In this document: positions 1 to 5,995 of the stretch, piece by piece
How positions within the stretch are numbered: the first letter of the stretch is position 1
Layout: each line of letters opens with the position of its first letter
Assembly: GCA_900556585.1 (NCBI GenBank)
Contig: USPD01000037.1
Location: forward strand, 1 to 5,995
DNA length: 5,995 bases
DNA from: an uncultured Eggerthella sp.
GTDB taxonomy: Bacteria > Actinomycetota > Coriobacteriia > Coriobacteriales > Eggerthellaceae
Reading direction: 5' to 3'
The notes under the pieces: generated by a model
Database searches by the model: none
Told to the model about the DNA's origin: nothing
Seen by the model: only the letters and a program-made list of their open reading frames with translations
Position numbers and translations under genes: made by a program

Positions 1-418
1 TTTAATTGTGGGTACTTCGTTAGGTGTGCCAGGTGCAATTGTGCCACTGGTTGTTTCTGCTGCTCCCTTTGTTGGTCGTATGGTTGAACAAAGCTTGGCA
101 GAAGTGGATGCAAGTCTTATTGAGGCAGCACAAAGCTTCGGTGCAACAGTGTGGCAGATAGTTGTTAAAGTGTACTTATGGGAAAGCTTGCCATCTCTCA
201 TTCGCGGTTTCTCTATTACGCTCATTACTTTGCTTGGTTATTCGGCAATGGCAGGTACGGTAGGTGCTGGCGGTTTAGGCGATATCGCTATTCGCTATGG
301 TTACCAGCGCTACATGGTTGACATGATGGTTGCAACTATCATCATCCTTATCATTGTTGTGCAAATCATCCAAAGCGTTTGCGATTTTTCTGCTCGCAAA
401 ATTGATAAGAAAAAGTAG
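1..418 (+). CDS. metI: Methionine ABC transporter permease MetI, 3' part
   Basis: Membrane permease subunit of a MetNIQ-type importer, which takes up methionine with an ATPase (MetN) and a substrate-binding lipoprotein (MetQ). The gene begins upstream of the window; the reading frame is open from base 2 (Leu-Ile-Val-Gly-Thr-Ser) and ends at TAG 416-418, leaving about 138 C-terminal residues. The visible part aligns from memory with E. coli MetI: VGTS(I/L)G, then VPL-V-AAPF-RMVE, then the cytoplasmic EAA loop (EAAQSFGAT...ESLPSLI) that docks on the ATPase, then ITLITL-GYSAM-G-VGAGGLGD. Two hydrophobic stretches follow the loop, around ITLITLLGYSAMAG and MMVATIIILIIVVQII, and the protein ends in a basic KKK tail, as usual for this family. 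Its MetN and MetQ partners would have to lie outside the window. Methionine as substrate is inferred from family similarity; related amino-acid permeases look alike. Confidence 0.9.
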   Translation, partial: LIVGTSLGVPGAIVPLVVSAAPFVGRMVEQSLAEVDASLIEAAQSFGATVWQIVVKVYLWESLPSLIRGFSITLITLLGYSAMAGTVGAGGLGDIAIRYGYQRYMVDMMVATIIILIIVVQIIQSVCDFSARKIDKKK

Positions 419-476
419 AGCAGTTTAGCAAGTTTTACTGCAATTACTTTATATATTTCGATTTGAATCGTGTTTT

Positions 477-524
477 CTGTGCTCTGGTCTTAGGCTGGGG
501 CACAGTTTGTATACGGGCTTTTTT
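477..524 (+). terminator. Possible rho-independent terminator after metI
   Basis: An inverted repeat CTGTGC (477-482) and GCACAG (500-505) can form a stem of six Watson-Crick pairs, extendable inward by about three more with G-T wobbles. It is followed by TTT at 506-508 and a T6 run at 519-524. It lies 59 nt after the metI stop and upstream of the glnA promoter, where a terminator is expected. The main T run is 13 nt from the stem, which is farther than ideal, so efficiency is uncertain. A weaker five-pair stem, GCAGT (420-424) with ACTGC (437-441), sits directly after the stop codon. Confidence 0.4.
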
Positions 525-551
525 GAAACAGTCACGAAACAACTTCGTAGC
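525..551 (+). promoter_or_regulatory. Putative GlnR-type operator upstream of glnA
   Basis: Three pentamers are spaced exactly 11 bp apart: GAAAC (525-529), GAAAC (536-540) and GTAGC (547-551), each pair separated by six bases. Known actinobacterial GlnR boxes are built from GTnAC and GnAAC pentamers separated by six bases. The array ends directly against the -10 hexamer of glnA and covers the expected -35 position, where no good TTGACA is present. This suits a promoter controlled by the regulator encoded downstream. Whether binding activates or represses cannot be told; overlap with the core promoter would permit repression, while the poor -35 would suit activation. No binding evidence exists here beyond pattern and context. 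Confidence 0.55.
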
Positions 552-557
552 TATAAT
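552..557 (+). promoter_or_regulatory. -10 element of the glnA-glnR promoter
   Basis: A perfect TATAAT lies 39 nt before the glnA start codon, predicting transcription from about base 564 and a leader of roughly 33 nt. At the standard 17-bp spacing the -35 hexamer would be CAGTCA (529-534), matching TTGACA at only three positions. A TTGAAA at 523-528 is 23 bp away, too far to pair. The strong -10 with a weak -35 suggests regulated initiation. No other plausible promoter for glnA was seen in the 178-nt gap. Confidence 0.65.
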
Positions 558-596
558 ATGGGATGAGTGTAGTTAACCATTTGAGAGGTTCATTTC

Positions 597-1940
597 ATGA
601 CTGGCAGTCCTGATCAAGATTTTGTCTTGAAAACTATCAAGAGCCGTGATGTTCACTTTGTTCGTTTTTGGTTTTGTGATGTTTTAGGCTACATGAAATC
701 ATTTGCGGTAATTCCAAGTGAATTGGAAAATGCTTTCGAAGAAGGTATGGGTTTTGATGCAAGCTGTGTGCGTGGTTTCGCTCATACAAGTGAATCCGAT
801 ATGCTTGCTTATCCCGAAGCTTCAACGTTCCAGATTTTGCCTTGGCGTCCCGAGCGTAATGCGGTTGCTCGTATGTTCTGCTCCATCAAAACACCTGAAG
901 GTGAATATTTTGATGGAGATTCGCGTTATGTGCTAAAGCGTCAGGTAGCGAAAGCCGCTAAATTGGGCTATGTGCTCAATGTTGGTCCAGAACTCGAGTA
1001 TTTCTATTTTAAGGATTCAACGGGCACTGAAACGCTTGATCAGGGTGGTTACTTCGATCTTACTTCGCTTGATATGGCAAGCGATTTACGTCGTGATACT
1101 ATTCTTACCCTTGAAAAAATGGGTATTCCTGTTGAATATTCACATCATGAAAGTGGCCCATCCCAGCAGGAAATTGACTTACGTTTTGCTGATGCACTTA
1201 CCATGGCTGACAATGTTATGACCTATAAGCTGGTTGTAAAAGAAATTGCGTCGAAATATGGTGTGTATGCATCGTTTATGCCAAAACCTTTAACTGATGC
1301 TCCTGGTTCAGGCATGCATATTCATCAAAGCCTGTTTGATTCAAAAGGTAATAATGCCTTTTTTGATAAGGATGATCCTGATGGATTTAACTTGTCCGAA
1401 TTAGCAAAGCACTATATTGCCGGTTTGCTTAAATATGCACCAGAATATTGCTTACTCACTAATCCATGCGTCAATTCTTACAAGCGTCTTGTTCCTGGTG
1501 GAGAAGCGCCAGTTCATATTACCTGGGCGCGTAATAATCGTTCGGCACTTGTTCGAATTCCAGGTTATAAACCCCACAAAGAGGAAGCCTGCAGAGTTGA
1601 ATTACGCTGTCCTGATCCTTCCGCAAATCCCTATCTTGCATTTTCTGCGGTATTGGCTGCAGGACTAAAGGGTATCGAAGAAAAACTGACTCTTCAGGAT
1701 TCAATCGAAGACAGGGATTGGTCGAACCTTTCTCGCCAAGAACTTCATGCACGAGGCATTGAGACGCTTCCTGACACGCTAGGTGAAGCAGTGGAGCGTT
1801 TTGCTGAGTCGGACTTAATGAAAGAGGTTTTAGGCGATCATATTCATTCGTTCTTGGTTGATGCTAAGCGTAAAGACTGGAATGAGTATTTGCGTCAGGT
1901 TTCCGATTGGGAATTAAATCGTTATTTAGGTGTTTTGTAG
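597..1940 (+). CDS. glnA: Type I glutamine synthetase (GlnA2-like, GSI-alpha length)
   Basis: Cytoplasmic enzyme that joins ammonia to glutamate using ATP, making glutamine; type I enzymes form dodecamers. At 447 residues it has the short GSI-alpha length. ATG 597 is preceded by GAGAGG (583-588) at good spacing. The N-terminal beta-grasp domain (about 15-105) leads into the catalytic domain. Residues equivalent to known active-site positions are present: Asp54, Glu132 and Glu134 (GPELEYF), Glu185 and Glu192 (HHE...QQE), His241 (GSGMH), Arg297 (NSYKRLVPG), flap Glu303 (GGEAP), Arg315, Arg320, Glu335 and Arg337 (VELRCPDPSANPYL). The adenylylation tyrosine of GSI-beta is absent (EDRDWSNLS at 371-379). 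Unusually, the Bacillus feedback arginine Arg62 is matched by His63, and SIEGF is SCVRGF. Overall it resembles mycobacterial GlnA2 (Rv2222c) as recalled. Some actinobacterial GlnA2/GlnA3 paralogues gamma-glutamylate polyamines, so that activity is a lesser alternative. It is probably co-transcribed with glnR, 16 nt downstream. Confidence 0.93.
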   Translation: MTGSPDQDFVLKTIKSRDVHFVRFWFCDVLGYMKSFAVIPSELENAFEEGMGFDASCVRGFAHTSESDMLAYPEASTFQILPWRPERNAVARMFCSIKTPEGEYFDGDSRYVLKRQVAKAAKLGYVLNVGPELEYFYFKDSTGTETLDQGGYFDLTSLDMASDLRRDTILTLEKMGIPVEYSHHESGPSQQEIDLRFADALTMADNVMTYKLVVKEIASKYGVYASFMPKPLTDAPGSGMHIHQSLFDSKGNNAFFDKDDPDGFNLSELAKHYIAGLLKYAPEYCLLTNPCVNSYKRLVPGGEAPVHITWARNNRSALVRIPGYKPHKEEACRVELRCPDPSANPYLAFSAVLAAGLKGIEEKLTLQDSIEDRDWSNLSRQELHARGIETLPDTLGEAVERFAESDLMKEVLGDHIHSFLVDAKRKDWNEYLRQVSDWELNRYLGVL

Positions 1941-1956
1941 CGGGGAAGTGAACGGT

Positions 1957-2631
1957 ATGCAACAAAGAAAGAAAGTTGTTTTCGTCGCAGATAGCCTCGA
2001 CAACGCACATAAATTTCAAGCGGTTTTGTCAGGGCTTGACGTTGATGTTGTAGCTGGTTCGTCATTGCAGTTTAAAAAACTGTTAAGCGATAATCCGGCG
2101 TATGATCTCATAATTTACGAATTACCTACCGCGGGTGCTCAGGTTTTGCCTGATATAGAAAAAGCCTTGGTGGATGACGGCAACATTCCGTTGTTGATTA
2201 TTGTTAAAGAGCATATGATCCAAGGGCTTAGTTTGCCTGTCCAGATCAAATGCGATTTTGTAGTGCATGGTGCTAGCACTGAAGAATGCTCTTTGCGTAT
2301 TCGTCAGCTATTGTGGCCCGGTAATGAAGGTTCGGCAAATGATGTTATTTCAATTGATGGCATGACTATCAATCTTGCTACCTATCAGGTATCAGTAAAT
2401 GATGAACCGGTAGATTTCACCTACCTTGAATATGCGCTGCTTGCATTCTTGGTTACCCACCCAGGCAGAACCTATTCACGTGATGCGCTCTTGCGTCGTG
2501 TTTGGGGATTTGATTATTTTGGTGGTTCACGTACGGTAGATGTTCACGTTCGTCGTGTCCGTGCAAAACTTGGCCCTGAACTTTCTCAGCATCTTGAAAC
2601 GGTTCGTGGAGTTGGGTATCTCTGGAATTAA
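1957..2631 (+). CDS. glnR: GlnR-like orphan OmpR-family nitrogen regulator
   Basis: DNA-binding transcription factor of the OmpR/PhoB class, 224 residues. Residues 6-119 form a receiver-like domain and 128-224 a winged-helix domain. The segment WGFDYFGGSRTVDVHVRRVR (183-202), followed by AKLGPE, closely matches the recognition helix of actinobacterial GlnR as I recall it. The receiver is degenerate: the phospho-acceptor Asp is apparently Glu55 (YDLIIYE), the first acidic-pocket residue is Ala11 (VADS), the Thr/Ser switch is Val83, and the invariant Lys is His104. It therefore should not be controlled by phosphotransfer; no sensor kinase is adjacent. ATG 1957 was chosen because GGGGAAG (1942-1948) provides a Shine-Dalgarno sequence; in-frame GTG codons at 1930 (inside glnA) and 1948 (overlapping that site) are less likely. 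Its place directly after glnA supports a nitrogen role. The wHTH assignment is certain; the GlnR identity rests on memory and context. Confidence 0.8.
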   Translation: MQQRKKVVFVADSLDNAHKFQAVLSGLDVDVVAGSSLQFKKLLSDNPAYDLIIYELPTAGAQVLPDIEKALVDDGNIPLLIIVKEHMIQGLSLPVQIKCDFVVHGASTEECSLRIRQLLWPGNEGSANDVISIDGMTINLATYQVSVNDEPVDFTYLEYALLAFLVTHPGRTYSRDALLRRVWGFDYFGGSRTVDVHVRRVRAKLGPELSQHLETVRGVGYLWN

Positions 2632-2681
2632 TCGGCGAGTCTGCTTTACATAAGTTGCTTGCTAGATGCCTATATTTTTCG

Positions 2682-2707
2682 TTGATAGGTAGCGGCACAG
2701 GTATAAT
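2682..2707 (+). promoter_or_regulatory. Probable polA promoter
   Basis: TATAAT at 2702-2707 lies 29 nt before the polA start, predicting a leader of about 20-25 nt. The best -35 match, TTGATA (2682-2687), is only 14 bp upstream, shorter than the usual 16-18, so the true -35 may be a poorer hexamer near 2678-2684 and the promoter may be weak. A seven-pair imperfect inverted repeat (2667-2673 with 2685-2691, one G-T pair) overlaps the -35 area but has no T run after it, so it is not a convincing glnR terminator. Some polA transcription could read through from glnA-glnR. Confidence 0.5.
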
Positions 2708-2736
2708 CGAATGCGTTCCAATTGAGAGGATCTTGC

Positions 2737-5385
2737 ATGTCTAAAACTGTTGCCGTAATTGATGGAAATTCTTTAATGCATCGAGCATATCATGCGGTGC
2801 CGCCAACAATGACTGCCCCCGATGGTACTCCTACCAATGCAGCGTTTGGATTTATATCCATGTTGGTAAAGTTTATTGAAATGGCACAGCCCGATGCTAT
2901 TATTTGTGCTTTTGACAAGGGTCGTCCTGCGTTTCGTATGGAAGCGCTTAAGCAGTACAAGGCTCAACGTCCGCCGATGGACGATGATTTGCGTGTGCAA
3001 TTTCCTGTTATAGAAAACCTTCTTAAAGCTATGAATATTCCCGTGGTTGCTTTAAAAGGCTGGGAAGGTGACGACGTTTTAGGCACAGTAGCTGCTCGTG
3101 ATGAAGAATTGGGCTATAACACTCTTCTTGTTACGGGCGACAAGGATGCCTACCAGTTGGTAAGTGATCTCACGCGCGTAGTAACTACAAAGCGTGGAAT
3201 TACCGACGTTGTTATTTATGGTCCAGAAGAAGTTAAAGAGCGTTACGGGGTAGAGCCTGGGCAGTTTACTGACTTTTTAGGACTTAAGGGAGATAAATCA
3301 GATAACATTCCAGGCGTTCCAGGCATTGGTGACAAAAAAGCAGCTTCTATGCTTCAGGCCTACGGAAATCTGGAGGGTATCTACGAAAATCTTGATAAAT
3401 TCAAGGGTAAACAGCTGGAAAATCTTACTGAGCATAAAGATGATGCTTTTTTGTCTCGCCAGGTTGCTACGATTGTGTGCGATGCGGATATTAATATTGA
3501 TCCATCGGAGGTTTCTTTTCCAGATTTTGATGTAGAAGAAGTTACGAAGGCTTTTTCCGAAGTTCGCTTTATGGCTCATTTAAATAAGGTTTTAGGATTG
3601 GCTGGATCCAATACTGCACTTTTTTCTAGCTCTTCTTTTGAGGTTGCATCAGAGACGTGCGAGGGAAAAGAAGCTGCTGAGCTGTTGGATAAAATTCTAG
3701 AAACGGCCTCTAAAAACGATGATAATTTTATTTCTGTAGCTTGGAAAAAAGATGCACAAACCTCACTTTTTGATTCTGGACTATCTTTGGCAGTCTTGCA
3801 GGGTGATGTGGTAGCTCTTTTCCGTGAGGAAGATGCGCAGCGCGCTCTTGCTCGATTAATCACGGGAGCTTCTATAGCGACGTATGATGCAAAGGCTCTT
3901 CTGGAATGTGTGTATCCACGCGATGGTTCTAAAGAAGTGTTTATTAGCGCAAATGATGTTTTGGCTTCGCGTATTTTCGATATTGCGCTTGCAGGATACG
4001 TTGTGGATTCAAATAGCGGCTCTTCAACGCTGCCAGCCTTGATGGAACGTTTTGCTGCAGCTGTTATGCCAGAAGAAGATGATGCGGACAAAGCTTTAGT
4101 ATTGGAAGTTTCTGCTATTGCAGCTTTAATTGATCCTCTTGTAAAAGTTCTCAAAGAGCGTGAAGTGTATAAGGTGTATCAAGAAATTGATGCTCCCCTT
4201 ATTGGAGTACTTGCTTGTATGGAACGCACGGGGGCTGCTCTTGATTCCGATCATCTAAGCCTTCTTGCACAGGATGCAGGTTTGGAAATTGATCGTTTGC
4301 GTGCCGCAATATATAAGGCAGCAGGAAGGGAATTCAATATTGATTCACCAAAACAGCTGTCCGAAATCCTGTTTGATGAAATTGGGCTAAAGCCTATCAA
4401 GAAAACCCAGCGTGGTTATTCAACGGATGCAAAAGTACTTAAGGAGCTTTCAAGCGAACATGAACTTCCTGGTCTTGTGCTGGAGTATCGCGAATATGCA
4501 AAGATAAAATCAACGTATATCGATGCGTTACCGCGTATGGTTGCAGGTGATGGTCGCGTCCATACGTCCTTTAATGAGATGGTCACGACAACGGGACGCC
4601 TGTCATCTTCTGATCCAAACTTACAAAACATTCCTGTTCGTACTGAATTTGGCAGAAGTATTCGTACGTGCTTTGTTCCCCTGAGTCCTGAAGAAGTGTT
4701 CGTTTCTGCCGACTATTCTCAGATTGAATTACGTTTATTGGCTCATCTTTCAGGAGATAAGCACCTCATTGAAGAGTTTTGTTCAGGCCAAGATTTCCAT
4801 GCGCGAACTGCTTCTCGTGTGTTCGGAATTCCTGTTGAGGAAATAACGCCAGAACTTCGCAGCCGTGCTAAAGCAGTTAATTTTGGTATTGTATATGGAC
4901 AGCAGGCTTATGGCTTGGCGCAATCGCTCGATATTCCTTTCTATGAAGCCAAGGAAATGATTGATCGCTATTTTGAAGCGTATCCTGGTGTTCGTTCCTA
5001 TTTGGATGATGTTGTTGCCCAGGCACACGAAAAAGGTTACGCGGAAACTTTATTTGGTCGTCGCCGTTATATTCCTGAATTGAAAGCTAAGAATCCAGGG
5101 CAGAGAGGATTTGGCGAACGCACTGCGATGAACCATCCTATGCAGGGGACAGCAGCCGACATCATTAAGCTTGCCATGCGTCAGGTAATGGAGAAGCTTG
5201 TTGAGGGCCCCTACGATGCAAAGCTATTGCTGCAGGTACATGACGAATTGGACTTATCGGTGCCACAGAATGAAGTTGAAGAAGTATCGGCGATAGTTAA
5301 GGAAATAATGGAATCAGTCGTAGAACTGTCAGTTCCTTTGGTTGCTGATGTGTCAAATGGAAGAAATTGGGCAGAAGCTCACTAA
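2737..5385 (+). CDS. polA: DNA polymerase I
   Basis: Cytoplasmic repair and Okazaki-fragment maturation polymerase, 882 residues, a normal family length. ATG 2737 follows GAGAGGA (2724-2730) at 6-nt spacing; an upstream in-frame TTG (2722) overlaps that ribosome-binding site and is rejected. Residues 1-285 are the FEN-type 5'-3' exonuclease with Asp9, Asp60 (CAFDKGRPAFR), Asp112/Asp113 (EGDD), Asp135/Asp137 (TGDKD), Asp186/Asp189 (GDKSDNIPGVPGIG) and a helix-hairpin-helix. Residues about 300-480 are a 3'-5' exonuclease fold lacking the Exo I DxE pair (around 331-340) and the Exo III acidic residues (around 456-465), so proofreading is probably absent, as in Bacillus and Thermus enzymes. Residues about 485-882 form the polymerase: TTTGRLSSSDPNLQNIP (617-633), motif A Asp659 (DYSQIELR), motif B Arg708/Lys712/Phe716/Tyr720, and motif C His835-Asp836-Glu837 (QVHDEL). 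Phe716 occupies the E. coli Phe762 position. It appears to be transcribed separately from its neighbours. Confidence 0.97.
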   Translation: MSKTVAVIDGNSLMHRAYHAVPPTMTAPDGTPTNAAFGFISMLVKFIEMAQPDAIICAFDKGRPAFRMEALKQYKAQRPPMDDDLRVQFPVIENLLKAMNIPVVALKGWEGDDVLGTVAARDEELGYNTLLVTGDKDAYQLVSDLTRVVTTKRGITDVVIYGPEEVKERYGVEPGQFTDFLGLKGDKSDNIPGVPGIGDKKAASMLQAYGNLEGIYENLDKFKGKQLENLTEHKDDAFLSRQVATIVCDADINIDPSEVSFPDFDVEEVTKAFSEVRFMAHLNKVLGLAGSNTALFSSSSFEVASETCEGKEAAELLDKILETASKNDDNFISVAWKKDAQTSLFDSGLSLAVLQGDVVALFREEDAQRALARLITGASIATYDAKALLECVYPRDGSKEVFISANDVLASRIFDIALAGYVVDSNSGSSTLPALMERFAAAVMPEEDDADKALVLEVSAIAALIDPLVKVLKEREVYKVYQEIDAPLIGVLACMERTGAALDSDHLSLLAQDAGLEIDRLRAAIYKAAGREFNIDSPKQLSEILFDEIGLKPIKKTQRGYSTDAKVLKELSSEHELPGLVLEYREYAKIKSTYIDALPRMVAGDGRVHTSFNEMVTTTGRLSSSDPNLQNIPVRTEFGRSIRTCFVPLSPEEVFVSADYSQIELRLLAHLSGDKHLIEEFCSGQDFHARTASRVFGIPVEEITPELRSRAKAVNFGIVYGQQAYGLAQSLDIPFYEAKEMIDRYFEAYPGVRSYLDDVVAQAHEKGYAETLFGRRRYIPELKAKNPGQRGFGERTAMNHPMQGTAADIIKLAMRQVMEKLVEGPYDAKLLLQVHDELDLSVPQNEVEEVSAIVKEIMESVVELSVPLVADVSNGRNWAEAH

Positions 5386-5454
5386 TATTGCATAGAAACG
5401 TGGTAACATATACGGTCGACTCTCGGTATATAGGAAATCAGCTTGCGGTCGCGA

Positions 5455-5480
5455 ATAACTTTGTGAAATTTCAAGGTTAT
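5455..5480 (+). repeat. Inverted repeat upstream of the rplU promoter
   Basis: ATAACTTTG (5455-5463) and CAAGGTTAT (5472-5480) pair over all nine positions with one G-T wobble, around an 8-nt loop (TGAAATTT). The element ends three bases before the -35 hexamer of rplU and starts 70 nt after the polA stop. No T run follows, so a classical polA terminator is unlikely, though a weak or bidirectional one is possible. Its position directly upstream of -35 also fits a protein-binding site. Function is unknown. Confidence 0.4.
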
Positions 5481-5483
5481 ACG

Positions 5484-5512
5484 TTGACACTGTCCACGCT
5501 AGCTGATAAGAT
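5484..5512 (+). promoter_or_regulatory. Strong promoter of the rplU-rpmA unit
   Basis: A perfect -35 TTGACA (5484-5489) is followed after exactly 17 bp by TAAGAT (5507-5512), which matches the -10 consensus at four of six positions. Transcription would begin near 5519, giving a leader of only about 32 nt before the rplU ATG. This is the best core promoter in the window and suits a highly expressed ribosomal operon. A short leader leaves no room for a large autoregulatory L21-type leader structure unless another promoter lies farther upstream. Confidence 0.75.
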
Positions 5513-5550
5513 AACGCCTTGCGTTTTGGCATTTTTATAGGAGATTATTC

Positions 5551-5868
5551 ATGTACGCTATTATTAAAACGGGCGGCAAGCAGTACAAGGTGGCCGCTGG
5601 TGACTATCTGAATGTAGAAAAGCTTGATGCTGAAGTCGGCAGCACGGTAGCTTTGGATGCTATTGCAATTGTTGATGGCAAAAACGTTGTTGCTGACCCT
5701 GCAGAGGCTGCAAAGACCAAGGTTGAGGCTAAGGTTGTTGAGCAGTTCAAGGGTGAAAAGCAGCTCGTCTTTAAGTTCAAGAAGCGCAAGAACTACAAGA
5801 AGTTGCGTGGTCATCGTCAGAACTTGACTCGCATTCAGATTTGCGCTGTAGGTTCCGAGCAAGCGTAA
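5551..5868 (+). CDS. rplU: Ribosomal protein bL21
   Basis: Structural protein of the large ribosomal subunit that binds 23S rRNA. It has 105 residues, the usual bL21 length. It opens with MYAIIKTGGKQYKV, a family hallmark, has a variable acidic and Ala-rich middle, and carries the basic C-terminal segment KFKKRKNYKKLRGHRQ (about 74-89) followed by LTRIQI. TAGGAG (5538-5543) is the ribosome-binding site. Lysine is encoded by AAG at 14 of 16 positions by my count, the codon bias expected for a highly expressed gene. It is followed after 18 nt by rpmA, the standard bacterial pairing, often continued by the GTPase gene obg, which would lie outside this window. Confidence 0.98.
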   Translation: MYAIIKTGGKQYKVAAGDYLNVEKLDAEVGSTVALDAIAIVDGKNVVADPAEAAKTKVEAKVVEQFKGEKQLVFKFKKRKNYKKLRGHRQNLTRIQICAVGSEQA

Positions 5869-5886
5869 GCAAAGGAGGGAATATAC

Positions 5887-5995
5887 ATGGCACACAAGAA
5901 AGGTCAAGGTTCCATCCGCAACGGTCGCGATTCCCAGTCCAAGCGTCTTGGTTGCAAGCGCTTTGCCGGTGAACTCGTAGGTGCGGGTAACATTT
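5887..5995 (+). CDS. rpmA: Ribosomal protein bL27, 5' part
   Basis: Large-subunit ribosomal protein whose N-terminus reaches towards the peptidyl-transferase centre. Only the first 36 codons are present; the gene continues past the window. The start MAHKKGQGSIRNGRDSQSKR and the following LGCKRF-GE match the family. The protein begins directly with the mature MAHKKG end, so it lacks the cleavable N-terminal extension processed by the Prp protease in many Firmicutes. A near-perfect Shine-Dalgarno AAAGGAGG (5871-5878) lies 8 nt before ATG 5887. It is translationally linked with rplU in one operon. Confidence 0.97.
   Translation, partial: MAHKKGQGSIRNGRDSQSKRLGCKRFAGELVGAGNI

Noticed and set aside
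1930..1956. Upstream GTG starts for glnR at 1930 and 1948
   Set aside because: The first lies within the glnA end with no clear ribosome-binding site, and the second overlaps the GGGGAAG that best serves ATG 1957.
2667..2691. Imperfect hairpin as a terminator for glnA-glnR
   Set aside because: There is no T run after the stem, the loop is 11 nt, and it overlaps the likely polA promoter.
2722..2736. TTG start giving polA five extra residues
   Set aside because: It overlaps the GAGAGGA ribosome-binding site, and the conserved PolA N-terminus begins at the downstream ATG.
3576..4154. A 192-codon open frame on the minus strand inside polA
   Set aside because: It is antisense to the well-supported PolA proofreading-domain region, is Ser/Ala-rich in the way of a codon shadow, and matches no family I recognise.
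5395..5407. GAAAC followed by GTAAC after polA, as a second GlnR box
   Set aside because: The two pentamers are separated by three bases rather than six, and no third unit is in phase.
5386..5550. An L21-type autoregulatory leader RNA ahead of rplU
   Set aside because: The best promoter predicts a leader of only about 32 nt, and I see no larger conserved fold that would survive as a leader.
5545..5907. A 120-codon open frame on the minus strand across rplU
   Set aside because: It is fully antisense to bL21 and the bL27 start; its Leu-rich composition reflects the complement of Lys- and Glu-rich codons.

Overview
The window looks like a chromosomal housekeeping segment from a fairly low-GC member of the Actinomycetota, most plausibly class Coriobacteriia. 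This is inferred from protein families, not from a search. The glutamine synthetase resembles the actinobacterial GlnA2-like branch of type I enzymes. The gene after it encodes an OmpR-type regulator whose DNA-binding domain carries the signature of actinobacterial GlnR. By eye the base composition is AT-richer than most Actinomycetota, with near-consensus TATAAT and TTGACA promoter elements; GC was not computed. All genes lie on the + strand, and no mobile element, CRISPR array, tRNA or rRNA was seen.

Layout. Bases 1-418 hold the 3' end of a methionine-type ABC transporter permease (metI). Bases 419-596 hold a possible terminator, a three-unit GlnR-like operator and the glnA promoter. Bases 597-2631 are a two-gene nitrogen unit: glnA, then after a 16-nt gap an orphan response regulator (glnR) with a degenerate receiver domain. 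Bases 2632-2736 contain a promoter for polA. Bases 2737-5385 encode DNA polymerase I with an intact 5'-nuclease, a proofreading domain that appears dead, and an intact polymerase. Bases 5386-5550 contain a 9-bp-arm inverted repeat next to a strong promoter. Bases 5551-5995 begin the ribosomal unit rplU-rpmA (bL21, bL27); rpmA runs off the end.

How the genes work together. The clearest functional unit is glnA-glnR. A phosphorylation-independent GlnR-type regulator is encoded directly downstream of a glutamine synthetase, and the glnA promoter carries direct repeats (GAAAC-N6-GAAAC-N6-GTAGC) resembling the known actinobacterial GlnR box. This suggests an autoregulated nitrogen-assimilation operon. 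The enzyme also seems to have lost the arginine used for glutamine feedback inhibition in Bacillus-type enzymes, so control may rest more on transcription. polA and the ribosomal genes are conventional. No wholly new system is evident; the most rewarding item is the compact glnA-glnR circuit.
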